Shown: positions 46,092 through 55,382, counted from the first letter of the stretch. The stretch is 64,000 nt of DNA from Clostridia bacterium (GCA_030524425.1 JAUNGN010000003.1:62001-126000), one strand, 5' to 3'. Program-made: numbers and translations. The notes: generated from the sequence alone by a model not told the origin.

Positions 46092-46601
46092 TTAAAATTT
46101 GTATTTGTGACCTGTTTTGCCAAAAGAGCTGTTGTTTATTGTATAAACTATAAAATATATAATAAACGCAAAAATTATATTGTAAATAAGCTCCGGCAAA
46201 ATATTTAAAACTATATATATGCTTAATGTTGTATAGCCTTTTAATATGATATTAAGCATATAAAAGCCTGAGTTGTAAAAAAGTGTTGCCATAAAAGTAA
46301 GGAACACCGGTGCTACAACATTATCCTTGTTAAAATGCTCTGAAATACAGCCGACGGCATAGCCTGTAATTGCATATAAAAACAGGTTACTACCTATAGA
46401 TTGACCAAAATAGCAATCCTGCAATAACCCCATTATTATTCCCGTAAACAAGCCTTCAGAATTACCTCTTAAAAAAGCAAGAGAAACAACAAGTATCAGC
46501 ATTAAATTAGGCTTAATACCTGCTATTGCTATGTATTGACAGAGTGTGGACTGAAATATAAAAATTAATGTTGAAACAATTAAATAAATAATATATCTCA
46601 T
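46092..46601 (-). CDS. mreD: Rod shape-determining protein MreD
   Basis: A 169-residue protein with five to six membrane helices. GIKPNLMLILVVSLAFLRG and GLLQDCYFGQSIGSNLFLY are family hallmarks. The ATG at 46601 has a GAGGAG SD within the end of mreC; a longer in-frame reading from 46676 lies inside mreC and is rejected. Confidence 0.9.
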   Translation of the reverse strand: MRYIIYLIVSTLIFIFQSTLCQYIAIAGIKPNLMLILVVSLAFLRGNSEGLFTGIIMGLLQDCYFGQSIGSNLFLYAITGYAVGCISEHFNKDNVVAPVFLTFMATLFYNSGFYMLNIILKGYTTLSIYIVLNILPELIYNIIFAFIIYFIVYTINNSSFGKTGHKYKF

Positions 46602-46602
46602 T

Positions 46603-47457
46603 TTATTGCTCCTCACTCTCGGTTGTTGTGTTTTCTGTAAAAATTTTTTCAAAAGAGGTATCAAGGACAAGTACATATTTTAATTTGGAAAAATCAACGG
46701 AAGGTTCTATAATTGCATATTGCATTGATGTCTGTGAGTCTACTGTCAGCTTGCTGACGTGACCGATATTTATTCCTTCCGGAAAAATTTCACTAAGATG
46801 AGAAGTTACAATTTCATCACCAACTAAAATATCTGCATTCTTATCGGAATATTGCATTTTACATTTTGCTTCTCCGGTAAAATCGGCAACTACATAGCCG
46901 ATATCGTTTGTTCTGAGACTTTCTGCACTTACTGCATCAGTATCATTAATTATTGAAACTACCTTTGAGTAGTTGTATCCGCATTCACTTATTTTACCAA
47001 CAAGACCGTCTTCATTCATAACAACCATGTTTTTTTCCAAACCGTAATTTGTACCTTTGTTAATAATAAAGGTATCAAACCAATTTCCCGGATCTTTTGC
47101 TATGACTTTAGCCCCTATTGTAGAGTACTGGCTGTAGTCCTGCTGGAGCTTTACAATAGCTTCAAGCTGAAGATTTTCGCTTTCAACCAGTTTAAGCCGG
47201 TTAAGTTCTGCTCTGGCTTCAAGCAAATTTTCCTTAAGCTCTTTGTTTTCGGCATCCAAAGCTGCAATGCCTTTAAAATATTTAGAAATACCGCTAAACC
47301 AGTCAATAATACTAAAGTTAAAAGACTGCAGCGGAGTAATTACATATCCATATGAGTTCTCTATAAATGTCGGGGCTTTTCTGTTATATGAAAAGCCGGC
47401 ACAGCCAAGAGAAACTACTGCTAGTGTGATTAAAACAATTTTAAATTTCTTGTTCAC
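46603..47457 (-). CDS. mreC: Rod shape-determining protein MreC
   Basis: A 284-residue MreC. It has an N-terminal membrane anchor (VLITLAVVSLGCAGF), a coiled coil (about residues 65-100, AENKELKENLLEARAELNRLKLVESEN), and the beta-rich periplasmic domain with VIAKDPGNWFDTFIINKGTNYGLEKNMVV. The start is GTG. It forms filaments linking MreB to PBP2 and RodA. A 185-bp gap separates it from mreB, with its own possible promoter. Confidence 0.92.
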   Translation of the reverse strand: MNKKFKIVLITLAVVSLGCAGFSYNRKAPTFIENSYGYVITPLQSFNFSIIDWFSGISKYFKGIAALDAENKELKENLLEARAELNRLKLVESENLQLEAIVKLQQDYSQYSTIGAKVIAKDPGNWFDTFIINKGTNYGLEKNMVVMNEDGLVGKISECGYNYSKVVSIINDTDAVSAESLRTNDIGYVVADFTGEAKCKMQYSDKNADILVGDEIVTSHLSEIFPEGINIGHVSKLTVDSQTSMQYAIIEPSVDFSKLKYVLVLDTSFEKIFTENTTTESEEQ

Positions 47458-47479
47458 AACATCATACCTTTTTCAGTAT

Positions 47480-47508
47480 ATTTTAGGAAATTACTGATTA
47501 ATTGACAA
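47480..47508 (-). promoter_or_regulatory. Possible separate promoter for mreC
   Basis: On minus: TTGTCA, 17 bp, TAAAAT, about 20 nt before the GTG start. It would let mreC and downstream genes be expressed apart from mreB. Confidence 0.45.
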
Positions 47509-47642
47509 AACTAATTAAAAAAATAGTCAAAGGAAGCAGTGATAAAGACTCGGTTAGTGTTAAAGTCAAAATTATGCTGCCCAAAAAGAACAAAGATCAT
47601 GTTCAAATTCATGAAGTATTTTGTTTATCAGTGATTCCCGGA

Positions 47643-48677
47643 TTAAGCTAGAGTTTTTTTATCGCTGGAGGCAAGCTTGTTGACAATATCTACATCATCT
47701 ATTATTTTTCCAGCACCGTTAACTACACATTCCAGCGGGTCGTTTGCTACATGTACGGGCATACCTGTTCTCTTTGATATGAGTTTATCTAAATCTGTGA
47801 GAAGGGCACCGCCGCCTGTAAGGTAAATACCTATTTCCATAATATCAGCAGCAAGCTCAGGAGGGGTATCCTCAAGAGTTCTTTTAATTGCATCAATTAT
47901 AATGTCAATAGAGTCCTCTAAAGCACTTTGTACCTGGCGTGAATTAATAGTTAATGGCTTTGGCAGACCTGTTATTAAATCTCTGCCTTTTACAGTTATT
48001 TCCCTTAAATCTGAGTTAATGTCTAAATATGCACAGCCAACGGTTTTCTTTATGGTTTCGGCTGTAATTTCCCCAATATCAATTTTATATTCGGTACGGA
48101 CATAGTTAATGATGTTGCTATCAAATTGGTCACCGGCTATTCTGACAGAACGGCTTGCTACTATGCCGCCAAGAGATATAACCGCAACCTCACTTGTACC
48201 TCCACCAATATCTACAACCATATTACCGGCAGGTTCTTCAATTTTTAAATTGGCACCCAAGGCTGCTGCCATAGGTTCCTCTACAATATAAATATGTCTT
48301 TCCTTAGCACCTGCACCTGTTGCCGCTTCAATAACTGCACGCTTTTCAACTGGAGTGATGCCTGAAGGTACACATATAACTATTCTCGGTTTTGAAGAAA
48401 ATGGATTTTTAGGATAAGCTTTACTAATAAAATATCTGAGCATAGCTTCAGTTACAGCATAATCGGCAATAGCACCATCCTTCATGGGTCTTATAGCTAT
48501 AATATTTCCGGGTGTTCTGCCGATCATTTCCTTAGCATCATTGCCAACAGCCAATACTTCTCTGGTAATAGTATCAATTGCTACAACTGATGGTTCGTTT
48601 ATTACAATACCCTTGTTTCTGACATATACAAGGGTATTGGCTGTACCTAAATCTATACCAATGTCTTTATTAAACAT
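47643..48677 (-). CDS. mreB: Rod shape-determining protein MreB
   Basis: A 344-residue actin homologue. Phosphate 1 motif GIDLGTANTLVY, connect and phosphate 2 motifs VVDIGGGTSEVAVISLGG, and adenosine motif GIYLTGGGALL are intact. The ATG at 48677 has a GGAGG SD; the reading from 48689 would add four residues over the SD. It organises lateral wall synthesis and is first in the cluster. Confidence 0.96.
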   Translation of the reverse strand: MFNKDIGIDLGTANTLVYVRNKGIVINEPSVVAIDTITREVLAVGNDAKEMIGRTPGNIIAIRPMKDGAIADYAVTEAMLRYFISKAYPKNPFSSKPRIVICVPSGITPVEKRAVIEAATGAGAKERHIYIVEEPMAAALGANLKIEEPAGNMVVDIGGGTSEVAVISLGGIVASRSVRIAGDQFDSNIINYVRTEYKIDIGEITAETIKKTVGCAYLDINSDLREITVKGRDLITGLPKPLTINSRQVQSALEDSIDIIIDAIKRTLEDTPPELAADIMEIGIYLTGGGALLTDLDKLISKRTGMPVHVANDPLECVVNGAGKIIDDVDIVNKLASSDKKTLA

Positions 48678-48715
48678 AATAACCTCCAAAAATTTACAAA
48701 AATAACCATATTATT

Positions 48716-48744
48716 ATAATACACTATTTTTATTACGTTTTCAA
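48716..48744 (-). promoter_or_regulatory. Promoter of the mreB cluster
   Basis: On minus: TTGAAA, 17 bp, TATTAT, about 39 nt before mreB. Confidence 0.6.
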
Positions 48745-48859
48745 TTACATTTATATTAAAATTTGAAATAAAGTCTTTTAAGTTGTTACAACATTATTAA
48801 GGAAAAATATATAGTGAAAATGCTTTATAGTAAGATTATTTACCATTTCATAAAAATTA

Positions 48860-48888
48860 TTTACAAAGTTAATTTAATTTAGTATAAT
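48860..48888 (+). promoter_or_regulatory. Promoter of miaA
   Basis: TTTACA (48860-48865), 17 bp, TATAAT (48883-48888), 36 nt before the start codon. Confidence 0.75.
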
Positions 48889-48924
48889 CTATGAGAGTCA
48901 AACGATTTTTTGTGAGGTGTTAGT

Positions 48925-49857
48925 ATGAAATCAACCCTGATTACCATTTCGGGTCCGACAGCCTGCGGTAAAACTGCGGTATCTGTTGAACTTGCTAAAA
49001 TCATAAATGGTGAAATTATATCTGCAGATTCTATGCAGGTGTATAAATATATGAATATAGGTACTGCAAAAGTAACGGAAGAAGAAAAACAGGGTATTAA
49101 GCATTATTTAATAGATGACTTATATCCCGATGAAGAATTTTCTGTTGCTGTTTTCCAGAGAATGGCAAAAAAGGCTTTAAGTGAAATTTATGCTAAAGGT
49201 AAAGTTCCTATACTGGTAGGCGGTACAGGCTTTTATGTAAACGGATTAATATATGACAATGATTTTACACCGGGGGAAAAGGATAACAAAATGCGTCTGG
49301 AACTTGAAAAAGATGCAGAAGAAAAGGGTAATGAATATGTACACAATATTTTAAAGGAGCTTGACCCGGAATATGCAGAGACTGTCCATCCGAATAATGT
49401 TAAAAGAGTAATAAGAGCCATAGAATACTGCAGGGACACAGGTGAAAAGTTCTCAGAATACAATGCAAGAGAAAGACTGAGGGAGCCTGCTTACAATGTA
49501 AAGAGTTTCATATTAAATATGGACAGAGATTTGTTATATGAAAGAATTGAAAAAAGAATAGATATAATGGTTGAAAATGGACTTGCAGAGGAAGTAAAGG
49601 GATTAATGGAAAAATATCCTGAAAACCTTGTATCTATGAAGGGGCTGGGCTATAAAGAAATTATAGGTTATTTAAAAGGAGAATATTCTTTTGAAGAGGC
49701 AATTTATATATTAAAGAGAGATACAAGACATTTTGCCAGACGTCAGCTGACATGGTTTAAGCATCAGAGTAATGGTATGTGGATTAATATGCTTGACTAT
49801 GAAAGCCCGAAGGCTGCAGCTGAATTTATAGCTAAAGAAATAACTAAGGAGAATTAA
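48925..49857 (+). CDS. miaA: tRNA dimethylallyltransferase
   Basis: A 310-residue enzyme adding a dimethylallyl group to A37 of tRNAs reading UNN codons. P-loop GPTACGKTAVSVELA (residues 10-24), SADSMQVYKYMNIGTAK and VGGTGFYVNGLIYDNDF are diagnostic; the ArARRQLTWFKHQ-like RDTRHFARRQLTWF lies near the C-terminus. hfq, often next, is not here. Confidence 0.97.
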   Translation: MKSTLITISGPTACGKTAVSVELAKIINGEIISADSMQVYKYMNIGTAKVTEEEKQGIKHYLIDDLYPDEEFSVAVFQRMAKKALSEIYAKGKVPILVGGTGFYVNGLIYDNDFTPGEKDNKMRLELEKDAEEKGNEYVHNILKELDPEYAETVHPNNVKRVIRAIEYCRDTGEKFSEYNARERLREPAYNVKSFILNMDRDLLYERIEKRIDIMVENGLAEEVKGLMEKYPENLVSMKGLGYKEIIGYLKGEYSFEEAIYILKRDTRHFARRQLTWFKHQSNGMWINMLDYESPKAAAEFIAKEITKEN

Positions 49858-49864
49858 ATTTAAT

Positions 49865-51148
49865 ATGTTAAGAAATTATATTTTAAAAGAGTTTGGAATA
49901 GACGAAAAGGTAATTGACTTTTGTCTGGAGTCTGAAAAAGAGGTTAAAGACAGGTTTGCTGAAATTGATAACATAACAGAGCTTAATCAGTACAAAGTAT
50001 TAAGAGCCATGCAGAAAAATAATTTGAGTGATACAGCCTTTAATGGTACAACAGGCTATGGATACAATGATATTGGCAGGGATAAACTTGAAGATATTTA
50101 TGCAGATGTATTTAATGCGGAGGATGCTCTTGTGAGAGCTCAGATAATTTCAGGGACTCACGCTCTTACAGTTGCCTTATCGGGTAATTTAAAGTTTGGA
50201 GATGAGCTTTTATGTGTTGCAGGTGCACCATATGATACCCTTGAGGGAGTTATTGGTGCAAAGAGAGAACAAAGGGGTTCCCTTGTAGATAATGGCATTA
50301 TTTATAAGGAGCTTCCTTTATTGGAGAACGGTACAGTTGATTTTGAAAATCTGCCTAAAATGATTACTTCTAAAACTAAGATTGTGGAAATTCAGCGTTC
50401 AAAGGGATATGAGTACAGACCAAGCTTAACCATTGAAGCCGTAAAAAAAATAATTGATATTGTTAAGGCTGTTAAACCTGATACAATTTGTATGGTTGAT
50501 AATTGCTACTGTGAATTTGTAAGTGAGCTTGAGCCTACTGATGTAGGAGCAGATATGATAGTGGGTTCTCTTATTAAAAATCCCGGAGGCGGGCTTGCTC
50601 CGGTAGGCGGTTATATTGCAGGAACTAAAGAGTGTGTTGAAAATGCAGCATTCAGACTTACTGCTCCCGGAATGGGCAAGGAGGTAGGGCCAAGTCTTGG
50701 TGTAACAACAAGCCTTATTCAAGGGTTATTTCTTGCTCCTAATGTTGTAAATGCAAGTTTAAAGGGGGCTATATTTGCAGCAGGAATATTTGAAAAGCTG
50801 GGCTTTGAATGTATGCCTAAAGTAAATGATGAAAGACCTGATATAGTTGAGGCAATACAAATGAAAACCCCTGAAAATGTTATTGCTTTTTGTCAGGGAA
50901 TACAGGCAGGTGCGGCTGTTGACAGCTATGTTAAGCCTGAGCCTTGGGATATGCCCGGCTATGATTCACAGGTAATAATGGCGGCAGGTGCCTTTGTGCA
51001 GGGGTCTTCTATTGAACTTAGTGCAGATGCACCTATGAAGGAACCTTACACTGTTTATATGCAGGGAGGTTTAACATGGTTTCATGCTAAGATTGGTATA
51101 ATTATTGCTGTTGATAAAATGTATAAGAGCGGTTTAATTAAGTTTTAG
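49865..51148 (+). CDS. Methionine gamma-lyase family (YnbB / aluminum-resistance-like) PLP protein
   Basis: A 427-residue PLP-dependent fold type I protein. GTTGYGYNDIGRDKLEDIYADVF, ISGTHALTVALSGNL and the Lys-bearing GSLIKNPGGGLAPVGGYIAGT motif are typical of the family often named aluminum resistance or cystathionine beta-lyase-like. It conventionally follows miaA and hfq in Firmicutes, and here follows miaA by 7 bp. The true substrate is not established. Confidence 0.88.
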   Translation: MLRNYILKEFGIDEKVIDFCLESEKEVKDRFAEIDNITELNQYKVLRAMQKNNLSDTAFNGTTGYGYNDIGRDKLEDIYADVFNAEDALVRAQIISGTHALTVALSGNLKFGDELLCVAGAPYDTLEGVIGAKREQRGSLVDNGIIYKELPLLENGTVDFENLPKMITSKTKIVEIQRSKGYEYRPSLTIEAVKKIIDIVKAVKPDTICMVDNCYCEFVSELEPTDVGADMIVGSLIKNPGGGLAPVGGYIAGTKECVENAAFRLTAPGMGKEVGPSLGVTTSLIQGLFLAPNVVNASLKGAIFAAGIFEKLGFECMPKVNDERPDIVEAIQMKTPENVIAFCQGIQAGAAVDSYVKPEPWDMPGYDSQVIMAAGAFVQGSSIELSADAPMKEPYTVYMQGGLTWFHAKIGIIIAVDKMYKSGLIKF

Positions 51149-51165
51149 TATAGCAGGTGATTTTT

Positions 51166-52341
51166 ATGGCTGTTTCGTTAATAAATCTTTACAATAAAAT
51201 AAAAAGCATAGATGGACAGCAGATAGATTTGGTTGCAGGTGAAAAAGGACTGAACAATGTTGTAAGATGGGTGCATATAGTTGAAATAAATGAACTTACC
51301 TCTTTTCTTGAGGGCAATGAGCTAATATTTACAACAGGTATGACTATTAAAAATAATGAAGATTTGCTGGAGCTTGTAAAAGAAATATTTGAAAGTAAGG
51401 CAAGCGGACTTGTAATTAATACAGGTCCCTATATTGAAAGAATACCTGAGGAAATAATTGATTTTTGTAATGAAAGAGGTTTTCCTCTTTTTCGGGTTCC
51501 GTGGCAGGTTTATTTAGGTAAAACAATGAAAATCTGTGCTGAAGAAATAAACAAGGCAGACCAGAGGAGTATGGAAATTTCAGCAGCTATACAAAATTCG
51601 TTTTTTAATCCTGACAATCACAATTTGTACATACCAATTCTTGAAAAATACGGGTTTCAGCAGGAATGGTCCTATTGTGTGGCGCTGGTTGAATATGTAA
51701 GTGATAATGATGATAATATAAATGATTTTATAGAAAAAATATGTAAGAATATAGAAAACAGTCTTACGTTTTATTCTGTTCATGTAAAGGTATTTTCAAT
51801 GGGCAATCAGATAGCGGTACTTTTTGTTAATCAGTCTGACAGCAGTTCATATGAAATTATGGAGCATATAAAACAAAGATGTGCTGTCTGTGACAGAGAT
51901 GACATTAAAGCATATATAGGCATAGGAAGAAATACAAACAGTGTCAGATGTATATATAAATCCTATAGAATTGCACATAAGGTTGTTGAACTGCAAAAGA
52001 AAAAACAGAAGTATAATGAGGTTATGTCTTACAGAAGTATGGGATTTTCAAAAATATTCCTTGCAATGGAGGATACTGAAATTATGCATGAATACTACAG
52101 TGATGTGCTGGAACCTCTTGTAAGATATGATATACTTAACAATACCGACTTTACCGACTTTCTTAATATTTATTTTGAATGCGGTTCTTCGGTTAAAACA
52201 ACATCAGAGAAACTTTTTTTACACAGGAATACCGTTAACTATAAACTAAGCAAAATACAGGATATTCTGGGTTGTGATTTATCGGATTTTAATACAAAAA
52301 CAGAGTTGTTAATAGCGCTTAAATTAAAGGAAATATTGTAA
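51166..52341 (+). CDS. PucR-family transcriptional regulator
   Basis: A 391-residue regulator with an N-terminal PucR sensor domain (VRWVHIVEINELTSFLEGNELIFTTGM, residues 36-62) and a C-terminal HTH_30 domain (SSVKTTSEKLFLHRNTVNYKLSKIQDILG). The ATG at 51166 is chosen (CAGGTG SD); a GTG at 51157 would overlap the SD. PucR proteins usually control purine, amine or other nitrogen-compound catabolism. It lies immediately upstream of the aminotransferase operon and is the best candidate for its regulator. Confidence 0.9.
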   Translation: MAVSLINLYNKIKSIDGQQIDLVAGEKGLNNVVRWVHIVEINELTSFLEGNELIFTTGMTIKNNEDLLELVKEIFESKASGLVINTGPYIERIPEEIIDFCNERGFPLFRVPWQVYLGKTMKICAEEINKADQRSMEISAAIQNSFFNPDNHNLYIPILEKYGFQQEWSYCVALVEYVSDNDDNINDFIEKICKNIENSLTFYSVHVKVFSMGNQIAVLFVNQSDSSSYEIMEHIKQRCAVCDRDDIKAYIGIGRNTNSVRCIYKSYRIAHKVVELQKKKQKYNEVMSYRSMGFSKIFLAMEDTEIMHEYYSDVLEPLVRYDILNNTDFTDFLNIYFECGSSVKTTSEKLFLHRNTVNYKLSKIQDILGCDLSDFNTKTELLIALKLKEIL

Positions 52342-52348
52342 TACACTT

Positions 52349-52430
52349 AAAGCATCAGTTTTGAAGTGCTCATAAATGTTGGGATTTTAAACAACATTTG
52401 GAGCGACATAACAGAAAGGGTGCTTTTTTT
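52349..52430 (+). terminator. Nested-stem terminator after the pucR gene
   Basis: An outer stem AAAGCATC (52349-52356) / GGTGCTTT (52419-52426) with U-tract encloses an inner hairpin GCTC plus AAATGTTG (52368-52381) / CAACATTT plus GAGC (52392-52404). More elaborate than a simple terminator. Confidence 0.6.
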
Positions 52431-52441
52431 GTGATATGCGT

Positions 52442-52457
52442 TTGTGCACATGCACAA
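52442..52457. promoter_or_regulatory. Dyad TTGTGCACATGCACAA upstream of the aminotransferase promoter
   Basis: Perfect except for the 4-nt centre: TTGTGC-ACAT-GCACAA, 21 bp upstream of the -35. A good candidate activator site, perhaps for the PucR regulator encoded just upstream. Confidence 0.5.
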
Positions 52458-52478
52458 TAAACTTTAGTTATTGGCATA

Positions 52479-52507
52479 TTGTTACAATGGGGCGGGATGA
52501 GTATAAT
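52479..52507 (+). promoter_or_regulatory. Promoter of the aminotransferase/PII/ABC operon
   Basis: TTGTTA (52479-52484), 17 bp, TATAAT (52502-52507). The weak -35 fits an activated promoter. Confidence 0.6.
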
Positions 52508-52562
52508 AGGATTCAAGTTAAATAAATAATCAATTTGTTAATTTGAATTGGAGGTTTTATAT

Positions 52563-53903
52563 ATGGCAAAATTAAGCGGTAAAGAAGTTAAGACACTGCA
52601 TCAGCAGTATGTTATGCAGTCATGGGCTAAGTCAGGCTCATCTGCAATCCCTGTTGAAAGGGCAGAGGGCATTTATTTTTGGGATTATGACGGCAAGAAA
52701 TATGCGGATATGTCTTCTCTTTTAGTTTGTTCAAATTTAGGACATCAGAACAGGGAAATTGTAAATGCTATCAAGGAGCAGGCAGATAAAATGTGCTTTA
52801 TGGCGCCTGCCTATGCAACTGAGGCTAAGTCACTTCTTGCTAAAAAGCTTTGTGAGACAGCAGGTGCAGATACATATAAAAGAGTATTCTTTACAAATGG
52901 CGGTGCCGAATCAAATGAAAATGCTATTAAAATGGCAAGGATGGTAACAGGCAGAAGCAAGATTTTCAGCTGCTACAGAAGCTATCATGGTGCTACACTT
53001 GGTGCATCAAATGCTTCAGGTGACTGGAGAAGATTTGCAGCTGAAATTGGAGGTGCAAACGGTTTTGTAAAATTCATGAACCCTCATATGTATCAGGATG
53101 GATATACAAGAGGCGTTGATGATAAGGAATGCACTCAAAAGTACTTAAAAGCTCTTGAAACTCAGCTTCATTATGAGGGTACAGAAAATGTTGCAGCGAT
53201 TCTTATGGAAAGTATTGTAGGTGCAAATGGTGTTATTATTCCTCCTGACGGATATATGGAGGGGGTAAGAGCCCTATGTGACAAGTATGGAATTTTAATG
53301 ATCTGTGATGAAGTTATGGCAGGCTTTGCAAGAACAGGAAAGATGTTTTGCTGGCAGAATTTTGATATTAAGCCTGATATGATTACGTTTGCAAAGGGTG
53401 TTACCTGCGGCTATGTTCAGCTTGGCGGTGTAATTGTTAATGAAAAGGTTGCCAAGTATTTTGAAGAAAATATTTTACAGTGCGGTCTGACATACAGTGG
53501 TCACACCTTAGCCTGTGCGGCAGGTGTTGCTGCAGTTGATTATTATACAGAGCATAATGTTTGCGGACATGTAGTTAAAATGGGTAAAATATTATCAGAT
53601 TTTCTTGATAAAATGGCTGAAAAGCACAAGTGCATCGGTGAAGCAAGATGTATCGGTTTATTTGCTGCTTTGGAAGTTGTTAAGGATAAGGAAAAGAGAA
53701 TACCAATGGTTGAGTATGGTGAGCATTCTCCTGTTATGCCAAGTATTATGGCAGAACTTAAAAAGAGGGGTTTCTCAACCTTTGGCAGAGAAAATAATAT
53801 TAATATTTGTCCTCCACTCATAATTACGGAGGAGGAATTAAATGAGTATCTTCCAATACTTGATGAGGTATTGACATGGGTAGACGAAACTTATTGTGAT
53901 TAA
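52563..53903 (+). CDS. Class III aminotransferase, probable taurine (or omega-amino acid) aminotransferase
   Basis: A 446-residue PLP enzyme. The PLP Asp is in LMICDEVMAGFARTG (about residue 243), the Schiff-base Lys in TFAKGVTCGYVQLGG (about 275), and the cofactor-binding region is FTNGGAESNENAIKMAR. Length and motifs fit omega-aminotransferases such as taurine:pyruvate aminotransferase (Tpa). The specific call rests on context: an Fe-ADH, a sulfonate-type ABC importer and a TauE/SafE exporter follow. Beta-alanine or another omega-amine remains possible. ATG at 52563 with GGAGG SD. Confidence 0.8.
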   Translation: MAKLSGKEVKTLHQQYVMQSWAKSGSSAIPVERAEGIYFWDYDGKKYADMSSLLVCSNLGHQNREIVNAIKEQADKMCFMAPAYATEAKSLLAKKLCETAGADTYKRVFFTNGGAESNENAIKMARMVTGRSKIFSCYRSYHGATLGASNASGDWRRFAAEIGGANGFVKFMNPHMYQDGYTRGVDDKECTQKYLKALETQLHYEGTENVAAILMESIVGANGVIIPPDGYMEGVRALCDKYGILMICDEVMAGFARTGKMFCWQNFDIKPDMITFAKGVTCGYVQLGGVIVNEKVAKYFEENILQCGLTYSGHTLACAAGVAAVDYYTEHNVCGHVVKMGKILSDFLDKMAEKHKCIGEARCIGLFAALEVVKDKEKRIPMVEYGEHSPVMPSIMAELKKRGFSTFGRENNINICPPLIITEEELNEYLPILDEVLTWVDETYCD

Positions 53904-53913
53904 GGGTGATTAT

Positions 53914-55032
53914 ATGAATTGGAATTATGAACAGCCTGTTTCAATTATTTTTGGAAATGGCAGAATAAAAGAATTAAATGATATTATCAAAAAAGCAGGA
54001 GGAAGTAATGGACTTCTTGTAATACCTGAGCATTTTGCTGAAAGGGGTACAGCTAATAATATTATGGAATTATCTGAAGGTACTATTACAACAATGTTTA
54101 CTGATGTATCACCAAATCCTGATGTTACAGAAGTAGATAAGTGTGCCGAAGTAATAAAAGAAAATAAATGTGATTTTATTGTGGCGGCAGGCGGCGGCTC
54201 AGTAATGGATTGTGCAAAAGCGGCAGCAACAATTTGTACCGTTGAAGATACCATTCGTTCTTATCACGGTACAGGAAAGGCTTTGCCTGAAACTCATCTT
54301 CCTCTTATTGCTGTACCAACTACATCAGGTACAGGGAGTGAGGTAACATGTGTGGCAGTACTGACAGACAGAGAAAACGGAAAAAAATCACCTATTGTAT
54401 GTGATAATTTTTTCCCTTCATATGCCGTTATTGACCCTGAACTTACTTATTCGGTTCCTCCGTCTGTTACGGCTAATACAGGTATGGATGTATTGTGCCA
54501 TGCAATAGAGGGCTTTTGGAGCAGGGGACATCAGCCTGTATGTGATGCTTGTGCATTACATGCAGCAGAGCTTGTTTTTAAATATTTGTTAAAGGCTTAT
54601 TATAATCCTGTGGATACTGAAGCAAGAGAAAAAATGGCAGAAGCATCGGTTATAGCAGGCTTAGCATTTACATTGCCAAAGACAACTTCGTCTCATGCAT
54701 GCAGTTTTCCTTTGACTAATATTTATCATATTCCTCATGGAGAGGCCTGCGCATTAACTCTTGATTATTTTGCAAGAATAAATAAGGATGCTGAGGAGGG
54801 CAGAATTCAGAAATTTGCTGAAAAGCTTGGTTTTGAAAACGTTGATAAAATGGCGGACAAAATTTATGAACTTAAAAAGGAAATGGGTATGAAATGTGAC
54901 CTTAAGGAATATAACCTCAGTGATGAGCAGATTGATGAGCTTGTTAAAATAAGCATGCATCCAAATTTATTAAATAATCCCGTTGATATAACAGACGATA
55001 TGCTTTATGAAATGTATAACTCAATGAGATAG
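53914..55032 (+). CDS. Iron-containing alcohol dehydrogenase, probable sulfoacetaldehyde reductase
   Basis: A 372-residue group III alcohol dehydrogenase. The NAD-binding AAGGGSVMDCAKAAA (about residues 89-103), PTTSGTGSEVT, and the metal-ligand segments DVLCHAIEGFW and SSHACSFPLTNIYHIPHGEA are present. Next to a taurine-type aminotransferase it most likely reduces sulfoacetaldehyde to isethionate (SarD-like). If the amine is beta-alanine, it would instead make 3-hydroxypropionate. ATG at 53914. Confidence 0.78.
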   Translation: MNWNYEQPVSIIFGNGRIKELNDIIKKAGGSNGLLVIPEHFAERGTANNIMELSEGTITTMFTDVSPNPDVTEVDKCAEVIKENKCDFIVAAGGGSVMDCAKAAATICTVEDTIRSYHGTGKALPETHLPLIAVPTTSGTGSEVTCVAVLTDRENGKKSPIVCDNFFPSYAVIDPELTYSVPPSVTANTGMDVLCHAIEGFWSRGHQPVCDACALHAAELVFKYLLKAYYNPVDTEAREKMAEASVIAGLAFTLPKTTSSHACSFPLTNIYHIPHGEACALTLDYFARINKDAEEGRIQKFAEKLGFENVDKMADKIYELKKEMGMKCDLKEYNLSDEQIDELVKISMHPNLLNNPVDITDDMLYEMYNSMR

Positions 55033-55042
55033 GAGTGATATT

Positions 55043-55366
55043 ATGAAAATGATAAGGGCTATAATCAGACCTGAAAAAACCGATGATGTGCTTAAAGCTT
55101 TGGTTGAGGAGGGCTTTCCTTCAGTAACAAAGGCTGAAGTTTATGGGCGTGGTAAGCAGATGGGTATAAAAATCGGTGAAGTTTTTTATGACGAACTGCC
55201 AAAGGAAATGCTTATTATAGTTGCAGAAGATGAAAATGAAGAAACCATTGTGAATATTATTACCGAAAATGCAAAGACAGGCTCAGGTAATTTTGGTGAT
55301 GGCAGAATTTTCGTAACTACAATAGAAAAAGCTTATACAATAAGCTCAAAGTCAGAGGGTCTATAA
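55043..55366 (+). CDS. nifI1: PII-family regulator, NifI1 type
   Basis: A 107-residue PII protein. MKMIRAIIRPEKTDDVLKAL, TKAEVYGRGKQMGIKIGEVFYDELPKEML and KTGSGNFGDGRIFVTTIEKAYTI match NifI1 (GlnB-like, from between nifH and nifD) better than GlnB or GlnK: the T-loop is short and lacks the uridylylated Tyr context. NifI1/NifI2 sense 2-oxoglutarate and ATP and bind nitrogenase in diazotrophs. No nif genes are in this window. It is 10 bp after the ADH and paired with nifI2. Confidence 0.82.
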   Translation: MKMIRAIIRPEKTDDVLKALVEEGFPSVTKAEVYGRGKQMGIKIGEVFYDELPKEMLIIVAEDENEETIVNIITENAKTGSGNFGDGRIFVTTIEKAYTISSKSEGL

Positions 55367-55382
55367 TAGGAGGTGCTTTACT

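Noticed and set aside
47502-47642. Plus-strand frame of about 45 Lys-rich codons between mreC and mreB
   Set aside because: No SD, no convincing start codon, opposite to the operon, and no recognisable family.
52471-52486. Possible sigma54 promoter (TTGGCA...TTAC) before the aminotransferase operon
   Set aside because: The -12 element reads AC where GC is required, PucR is not a sigma54 activator, and a sigmaA promoter overlaps.
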